This document shows, in pieces, positions 59,136 to 64,000 of a stretch of 64,000 bases of DNA. The notes below the pieces were generated by a model, which saw only the letters and a program-made list of their open reading frames with translations, was not told where the DNA came from and ran no database searches. The first letter of the stretch is position 1. Every line of letters begins with the position of its first letter. The position numbers and the translations under genes were made by a program. Source of the stretch: WVYX01 sp039592335 (lineage in GTDB: Bacteria > Gemmatimonadota > Gemmatimonadetes > Gemmatimonadales > GWC2-71-9); NCBI GenBank assembly GCA_039592335.1, contig JBDHBX010000014.1, positions 109,609-173,608 of the forward strand, written 5' to 3'.

Positions 59136-60070
59136 GAAACGCCGTGATCATCGGTATCGGCATCCTGGTGCTGTTAGGCGTGCTGGTCGTGGGCGGAACG
59201 ATCTACGTCGTCCCCGAGACCATGCAGGTGGTGATCACCCAGTTCGGCGAGCCGAGGGGCGATCCGGTCACCACACCGGGATTGAAGATCAAGGTCCCCT
59301 TCATTCAGAGGGCCAACTACTTTGACAACCGCTTCCTGGAATGGGACGGCGACCCGAATGAGGTGCCAACCCGGGACAAGCGGTTCATCCACGTGGACAC
59401 CTACGCCCGCTGGCGGATCACCGATCCACTGTTGTACTTCCAGCGATTGCGCGGCGAGCAAAGGGCGCAGTCCCGGCTGGACGACATCCTCGACGGCGAG
59501 ACCCGCAACGTGATCGCCAAGCACGACCTGATCGAAGTGGTGCGCAGCAGCAACCGCGAGTTCGCCGTGTCTGAAGAGGTTGCCGGAGACGTCGCGCCCG
59601 AGAGCCAGGAAACGATCGAGCAGGGAAGGAGATTGCTCGCCGCAGAGGTATTGCAGGCGGCGCAGGCCCGTACCGAGGATCTGGGAATCGAGATCCTCGA
59701 CTTCCGCTTCAAGCGGATCAACTACGTCGAGCAAGTGCGTATCGAGGTTTATAACCGGATGATCTCCGAGCGCAAGCGGATCGCCGAACAGTTTCGTTCG
59801 GAGGGCGGCGGCGAATCGGCCCGGATCAACGGCGAGAGAGAGCGGGAGCTCCAGCGGATCACTTCGGAGGCCTATCGCCAGGCTCAGGAGATCAAGGGCC
59901 GGGCCGACGCCGAGGCGGCGGACATCTACGCCGCGGCCTACAACCGCGATGCGGAGTTCTACCGCTTCCTCAAGACCATGGAGGTACTCAAGGAGACCCT
60001 GGACTCGAATACCGTCTTGGTGCTGAGCACCGACAGCGAGTTTCTGCGCTATCTCGGCCGGTCCAGGTAA
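59132..60070 (+). CDS. hflC: HflC, membrane protease modulator (SPFH family)
   Basis: 312 residues: TM helix about 3-26, SPFH domain (V-V-P-E-T-M-Q-V-V-I-T-Q-F-G-E-P, T-R-D-K-R-F-I-H-V-D-T-Y-A-R-W), the G-I-E-I-L-D-F-R-F-K-R-I-N-Y segment typical of HflC and a coiled-coil region R-M-I-S-E-R-K-R-I-A-E-Q-F-R-S-E-G. Works with HflK as above; ftsH is not in the window. Confidence 0.95.
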   Translation: MRNAVIIGIGILVLLGVLVVGGTIYVVPETMQVVITQFGEPRGDPVTTPGLKIKVPFIQRANYFDNRFLEWDGDPNEVPTRDKRFIHVDTYARWRITDPLLYFQRLRGEQRAQSRLDDILDGETRNVIAKHDLIEVVRSSNREFAVSEEVAGDVAPESQETIEQGRRLLAAEVLQAAQARTEDLGIEILDFRFKRINYVEQVRIEVYNRMISERKRIAEQFRSEGGGESARINGERERELQRITSEAYRQAQEIKGRADAEAADIYAAAYNRDAEFYRFLKTMEVLKETLDSNTVLVLSTDSEFLRYLGRSR

Positions 60071-60381
60071 CGCAGGCGCACTCGCGTCTGGCTCCACGGA
60101 GCGGGAGGGTTGGATCCGGCCATCCCAGACGGGGCCTGGCCGCCGAAGTTGTCCGCTCCGGCGATTGGGCAGCTGCGCAAGGGCGCGTCTACGACGGTCG
60201 GGCAGCTGCGCGTTTTCTCAGCGCTCGCCTGCCAGCCGCCGGATACGTTGACCACGTCGACGGGGAAGGCCCACCTGTGCCGCACGAGTTGTCCCGAGCA
60301 TGCGCTCGATCGTCGCTGGCGCAGCGTAGTGCACCCGTCACGTCCGGGTTCGTGCTCGGCTGCGGCTCGAAAGGACGCGCC
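60071..60381. other. 311-nt intergenic stretch upstream of the radical SAM gene
   Basis: No gene could be supported on either strand. The 12-mer GGGCAGCTGCGC occurs twice, at 60167-60178 and 60200-60211, 33 bp apart; each has the central palindrome CAGCTG. These could be regulator sites for the downstream gene. The rest looks like GC-rich non-coding DNA. Confidence 0.4.
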
Positions 60382-62025
60382 ATGCGAAAGCTCCGCATTG
60401 GAATCATCGATCTCGTCACGAAAGCTCCCACGCGATCATTATGGGCCCGTGTCGTGCATGCCAATTTCGCGAGCATTATGCCACAAGCAATCGGCGCCTG
60501 GTGTGAAGAGGAAGGACATGACGTCACGCTGGTCTGCTACACGGGGTTCGAGAACTTGGTCGACGAGTTACCGGACCACGTTGACCTCGTCTTCATCGGC
60601 GCCTTCACCCAGGCGGCCCAACTGGCATACGCCCTCAGCAACCTCTTCCGTACCCGAGGTGCCGTCGCGGCGCTCGGTGGCCCGCATGCCCGGTGCTACC
60701 CCCAGGACGCGCTGAAATACTTCGACTACGTTCTGGGCTTCACCGATAAGGCGGTGATCCGGGATGTGCTGCAGGATTGCTCCCGGCACCGCCCTGTCGG
60801 GGTTCGGATTGCGGCGAAGCAGCAGCCCATCGCGCTTCCCGGTGTGCGCGAGCGTTGGAAATTCGTCGAGCCGACGCTACACAAGGCGCCCCTCGTCAGT
60901 GTGGTGCCGATGATCGCTAGCCTGGGGTGCCCGTACACCTGCAGCTTTTGCATCGACTCGGTCGTTCCGTATCAGCCGCTTCGGTTCGATGTGATCAGGG
61001 AGGACCTGCGCTTCCTCTTGCAGAAATTCCACCGTCCGCGTGTCGCCTGGCACGATCCCATCTTCGGCGTCCGGTTTCACGACTGCATGGATGCGATTGA
61101 GGAGGCTGTACCTCCAGGGAGTGTCGATTTCTTGGCCGAAAGCAGCCTCTCCCTGCTGTCAGAGCCGCACCTGCAGCGGCTCGAGCGAAATGGATTCAAG
61201 GCTATTCTCCCCGGAATCGAGTCGTGGTTCGACCAGGGCAACAAATCGAAGACCGGTAGGCGACATGGGATGGAAAAGGTGCGGCTGGTGTCCGATCACA
61301 TCAACATGATCTTGCGCTACATCCCCTACGTCCAAGCCAACTTCGTGTTCGGACTCGACGTCGATGAGGGACCCGTACCCTTTGAACTCACGAAGCGATT
61401 CGTGGATCTGGCACCCGGTGCCTATCCTGCGTATTCGCTGCTGTCTGCGTTTGGGCAGGCCGCCCCACGCAACCTCGAATACCAGCGAGCCAGTCGCGTT
61501 CTGCCTTTTCCCTTCCACTTCCTGAACGCACAGCACGCGATGAACGTGAGGCCGAAGAACTATATGTGGTCCGAGTTCTACGAGCACCTCATCGATGTCA
61601 CGAAGTACACGTTTTCCTGGCGCGCGATTCTCAACCGCTACCGAGCGGTCAAGCCCGGGCTCTCGCGGTGGATGAACGTGCTGCGGGCTATGTCCGCACA
61701 GGGGCCCCTGGGTCGGATCAAGTATTACACTGAAGTGCATCGGCGGCTCCACACCGATCGGAAGTTCAGGGACTTTTTCGAGCAGGAGACAACCGACATC
61801 CCACAATTCTACGTGAACTGGATGCGACAGGACCTGGGGCCGCTGTGGGAGTGGCTTCCGGAGGGAGCGCTGCAACACGACCCAAGTGCCCATCTTCAGT
61901 CGGAGAAAGAGCGGTGGACGCAGACGGCGGCGACGCCACATCCCGAGCCTCAGGCGCCGGCGACCCTCCAAATCAGCGGCTCGGGAGCCCGCCCCCAGCT
62001 GGCCGAGGAGACACCGGCCGGGTAG
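60382..62025 (+). CDS. B12-binding-type radical SAM protein, unknown reaction
   Basis: 547 residues from the ATG at 60382 (AAGGAC upstream). An N-terminal Rossmann-like part (about 4-135, with V-D-L-V-F-I-G-A-F-T and A-A-L-G-G-P-H-A-R) resembles cobalamin-binding domains, though the D-x-H-x-x-G cobalamin-ligand motif is not evident. The radical SAM core starts at 170 with C183-P-Y-T-C187-S-F-C190, binding the 4Fe-4S cluster; G-I-E-S-W-F-D-Q-G follows. A helical C-terminal region with many Tyr/Trp and a Pro-rich tail completes it. Substrate unknown; no neighbouring precursor peptide was seen. Confidence 0.86.
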   Translation: MRKLRIGIIDLVTKAPTRSLWARVVHANFASIMPQAIGAWCEEEGHDVTLVCYTGFENLVDELPDHVDLVFIGAFTQAAQLAYALSNLFRTRGAVAALGGPHARCYPQDALKYFDYVLGFTDKAVIRDVLQDCSRHRPVGVRIAAKQQPIALPGVRERWKFVEPTLHKAPLVSVVPMIASLGCPYTCSFCIDSVVPYQPLRFDVIREDLRFLLQKFHRPRVAWHDPIFGVRFHDCMDAIEEAVPPGSVDFLAESSLSLLSEPHLQRLERNGFKAILPGIESWFDQGNKSKTGRRHGMEKVRLVSDHINMILRYIPYVQANFVFGLDVDEGPVPFELTKRFVDLAPGAYPAYSLLSAFGQAAPRNLEYQRASRVLPFPFHFLNAQHAMNVRPKNYMWSEFYEHLIDVTKYTFSWRAILNRYRAVKPGLSRWMNVLRAMSAQGPLGRIKYYTEVHRRLHTDRKFRDFFEQETTDIPQFYVNWMRQDLGPLWEWLPEGALQHDPSAHLQSEKERWTQTAATPHPEPQAPATLQISGSGARPQLAEETPAG

Positions 62026-62029
62026 CGAC

Positions 62030-62156
62030 TAGGCAGCACTTCAACCACGCAGAAGTCTCCTCGGGATGTCTCAGAATGAGAGGCATGGTACACGATTCGC
62101 GTGCCGTGTGGAGAGAACACGATGGGACCGTACCCAGCGCTCGTGTTCGCGACGCG
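62030..62156 (-). pseudogene. Single PD40-like blade, probable relic
   Basis: One minus-strand frame gives Y-G-P-I-V-F-S-P-H-G-T-R-I-V-Y-H, the PD40/WD-like blade pattern (S-P-D-G-T-R-I-V-Y), with degraded flanks and no start, ribosome site or further blades. It likely derives from a propeller protein such as the kinase at 31154-33907. The surrounding 62026-62323 stretch contains nothing else recognisable. Confidence 0.4.
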
Positions 62157-62323
62157 GACCCGGGTGCCCGTGCGGGTGTCGCTGGAGGCTAGCGGCAACA
62201 CCGCTCCCACGGGGCCAGCCGGTGGACAGTCGGAGGGCGCAGCTTAAGCGCATATCCGTTAGGCGGCATTGTTGTCGAGCACGCAGCCGGATGACGCGTA
62301 TTGCGTAACAGAGAGGAAACACA

Positions 62324-63478
62324 GTGAACACGCTCGATAAAGACTACGCAGCGGGGCTCTTGGACAATTGTGATCCCCCTTGCCTTTCGCTCTATCAGCC
62401 GACGCATCGGCACCATCCGGACAATCAGCAAGATCCGGTACGGTTCGGGAATCTTGTGAAGGCGCTGGAGGAGTCGCTCCTGCAACAATTCCCGAAGGAC
62501 GAGATACGGCCATTGCTGGAACCGTTCCTGGCATTGGCTGACGACCGCGACTTCTGGAATCACACCCTCGACGGCCTGGCAGTGCTGGGTGCAACGGGCA
62601 TGTTCCGGGTTTACAAGCTTCAGCGGCCGGTCGCTGAATTGGCTGTCGTGGCGGATAGCTTCCACAACAAACCCCTGATGCGCATCCTTCAGTCAGCCGA
62701 CCGCTATCACGTTCTCGGCTTGAACCGAAAGGAGATCAAGTTCTTCGAGGGTAACCGTGATGCTTTGGACGAGATCGAACCGGCCCAGGGTGTCCCGCGG
62801 ACGATCACCGAGGCGCTGGGAGAAGAATTGACCGAGCCACACCAGACCGTTGCCTCATACGGAGGTGTAGGTGGCGGGCACTCGCCCATGCATCACGGCC
62901 ACGGCGGGAGAGAGTCTGAGGTGGACATCGACACGGAACGCTTCTTCCGCGCCGTCGACCGCGCGGTCCTGGAGCAGCACTCTCAGCCATCGGGCCTGCC
63001 GCTGATCCTAGCGGCGCTGCCGGAGCATCATCATATGTTTCGCGATGTAAGCCACAATCCGTTTCTGATACAGGAAAGCATCGATATCCACCCAGATGCC
63101 CTATCGTCGATCGACGAACTCCGCCAGCGCACCTGGCAGCTTATGGAGCCTCGCTATCTGGCGCGCCTGGCCGCATTGGTCGAGGAGTTCGGCAACGCAA
63201 GGTCCGAGGGGCTCGGTGACGACGAGCTAGCACAGGTCGCCAAGGCGGTCATGGCCGGGCGGGTCGCCACACTGCTGATCGAAGCCCGCCGCGAAGTTCC
63301 CGGCCGGATCAATGCCGCGACCGGCGACATCGAGTTGGACAACTTGACACACCCGGAGGTTGATGACGTGCTCGACGACCTAGGGACGTTAGCTCTCAAG
63401 ATGGGCGGACAAGTCGTTATCGTCCCCACCGAACGGATGCCGACGAAGACCGGAATAGCTGCGATCTACCGGTACTGA
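62324..63478 (+). CDS. baeRF3-type protein (bacterial relative of eRF1)
   Basis: 384 residues from a GTG behind GAGAGGAAAC. It starts with the C-L-S-L-Y-Q-P-T-H-R segment of the baeRF3 family, has Y-H-V-L-G-L-N-R-K-E-I-K-F-F-E-G in the middle and closes with the V-V-I-V-P-T-E-R-M-P-T-K-T-G-I-A-A-I-Y-R Pelota-like end. A His-rich loop (H-S-P-M-H-H-G-H) is inserted near residue 188. These relatives of archaeo-eukaryotic release factors are thought to act on ribosomes or RNA under stress; that is consistent with the HPF-like gene 34 nt downstream. Confidence 0.85.
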   Translation: MNTLDKDYAAGLLDNCDPPCLSLYQPTHRHHPDNQQDPVRFGNLVKALEESLLQQFPKDEIRPLLEPFLALADDRDFWNHTLDGLAVLGATGMFRVYKLQRPVAELAVVADSFHNKPLMRILQSADRYHVLGLNRKEIKFFEGNRDALDEIEPAQGVPRTITEALGEELTEPHQTVASYGGVGGGHSPMHHGHGGRESEVDIDTERFFRAVDRAVLEQHSQPSGLPLILAALPEHHHMFRDVSHNPFLIQESIDIHPDALSSIDELRQRTWQLMEPRYLARLAALVEEFGNARSEGLGDDELAQVAKAVMAGRVATLLIEARREVPGRINAATGDIELDNLTHPEVDDVLDDLGTLALKMGGQVVIVPTERMPTKTGIAAIYRY

Positions 63479-63512
63479 ATCGCAGTTACGATAGCCACAG
63501 GAAGACGGACTT

Positions 63513-63830
63513 ATGCAGATTCAGATCAACACCGATAGCAATATCGAGGGTAACGACCGGCTGGCTCAACAGGTGGAAGCGGCGGTGAGGGACGCGTTGG
63601 ATCAGTTCAGCGCGCAGATCACACGGGTGGAGGTCCACCTCAGCGACGAGAGCAGCGACAAGAAGTTCGGCACCGAGGATAAACGCTGCCTGCTGGAGGC
63701 CCGTCTCGCCGGCCTTCAGCCGATCTCGGTGAGGTATCAGGCGGCGACTCTGGAGCAGGCCGTCGACGGCGCTGTCGAGAAGTTGAAGCGTTCCCTCGAC
63801 AGCACCCTCGGGCGGTTGGGTACGCGCTAA
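63513..63830 (+). CDS. HPF/RaiA-like ribosome-associated protein
   Basis: 105 residues with the beta-alpha-beta-beta-beta-alpha fold of short HPF/RaiA: M-Q-I-Q-I-N-T-D, T-R-V-E-V-H-L-S-D-E, R-C-L-L-E-A-R-L and a C-terminal helix A-V-D-G-A-V-E-K-L-K-R-S-L-D. HPF binds in the decoding channel and stabilises inactive ribosomes. The charged D-E-S-S-D-K-K-F loop is a deviation seen in HPF-like proteins of this size, so a general stress role is inferred. Confidence 0.85.
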   Translation: MQIQINTDSNIEGNDRLAQQVEAAVRDALDQFSAQITRVEVHLSDESSDKKFGTEDKRCLLEARLAGLQPISVRYQAATLEQAVDGAVEKLKRSLDSTLGRLGTR

Positions 63831-63855
63831 TGGACGCCGGCCGAAGGCTCGCACG

Positions 63856-64000
63856 TTACTGCTGTCCGAGTACTTCGGTTGGCACCGTCCGCTCCCAGAC
63901 GGTGTGGTCGGACCCATCACCCACCTCGCCAAACGTGTTGGCGCCCCAGCAATATGCGCGACTCTGTGGAGTTATCCCACACGTGACCGCACCGCCCGCG
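63856..64000 (-). CDS. RCC1-repeat propeller protein, C-terminal part (runs off the right edge)
   Basis: Entering from the right edge, the minus strand encodes 47 visible residues to the TAA at 63856-63858: T-C-G-I-T, A-Y-C-W-G-A-N-T-F-G-E-V-G-D-G-S and R-T-V-P-T-E-V-L-G. The Y-C-W-G-x-N-x-x-G-x-L-G-D-G pattern is one blade of an RCC1-type seven-bladed propeller, common in secreted proteins of Gemmatimonadota and myxobacteria. It converges on the HPF-like gene, 25 nt between the stops. Confidence 0.8.
   Translation of the reverse strand, partial: AGGAVTCGITPQSRAYCWGANTFGEVGDGSDHTVWERTVPTEVLGQQ

Noticed and set aside
60110..60381. Possible transposase remnant in the space before the radical SAM gene
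   Set aside because: No catalytic motif or inverted terminal repeats could be identified; only a 12-bp direct repeat is present.

Overview
The window is a stretch of high-GC bacterial chromosome, almost certainly a soil or sediment member of the Gemmatimonadota or a close relative (inference). The reasons are several. There are two intact transmembrane Ser/Thr kinases whose N-termini read like R-Y-x-I-E-x-E-L-G-R-G-G-M-A-T-V-Y-L, one with a C-terminal TPR array and one with a PD40 propeller. There are many secreted hydrolases and small outer-membrane beta-barrels, dense short operons with 1-4 nt stop/start overlaps, and strong GGAGG ribosome sites. No rRNA, intact tRNA, CRISPR array or intact insertion sequence was seen.

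Left part (1-16 kb): a PAS protein cut by the window edge, a MEMO1-type protein, an M16 peptidase, a CBS protein and a cupin. Then comes a heavy-metal RND efflux operon (small Cys/His-rich secreted protein, TolC, adaptor, CusA-type pump) preceded by a GTAAC/GTTAC inverted repeat. The pump gene is broken by a frameshift exactly where transmembrane helix 2 should be. Next are a minus-strand set (cytochrome c, exported beta-lactamase-fold hydrolase, exported fumarylacetoacetase-fold protein) and a membrane-anchored protein related to reductive dehalogenases.

Middle part (17-42 kb): a tightly overlapping five-gene operon joins a ZnuA-like metal-binding lipoprotein to an FtsX/LolD-type ABC transporter, an OprP-type porin and a large unknown membrane protein. 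It is followed by a VOC protein, kinase 1 with a small exported partner, ApbE, an exported arginase-fold protein whose C-terminus carries a perfect 36-bp duplication followed at once by an in-frame amber stop, a PurF-like protein without the usual N-terminal cysteine, kinase 2, an acyl-CoA dehydrogenase, an M14 peptidase, a PD40 lipoprotein, an RhlE-type helicase, an HTH regulator and a TPR lipoprotein.

Accessory part (42.6-58 kb): visibly more AT-rich at 42.9-45.2 kb. It holds a decaying sugar-oxidation locus (GMC oxidoreductase reduced to its two ends, a stump of gluconate 2-dehydrogenase subunit 3) around an intact Gfo/Idh oxidoreductase and a NagB-like isomerase, then a PfkB kinase, a Tat-exported Gfo/Idh protein and an ornithine-cyclodeaminase-like enzyme. 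A sigma-54 activator is divergent from a STAS-like gene and an MBL-fold hydrolase. The space between them has three 21-bp-phased repeats, a 17-bp dyad and a near-consensus -24/-12 promoter. A run of small secreted and beta-barrel proteins follows. At 57.1-58.1 kb two relics of different kinase genes flank a 34-nt sequence matching the 3' end of a tRNA, which looks like an integration scar.

Right part (58-64 kb): hflK-hflC, a B12-binding radical SAM enzyme, a baeRF3-type release-factor relative, an HPF/RaiA-like ribosome-binding protein and, cut by the window edge, an RCC1-repeat protein.
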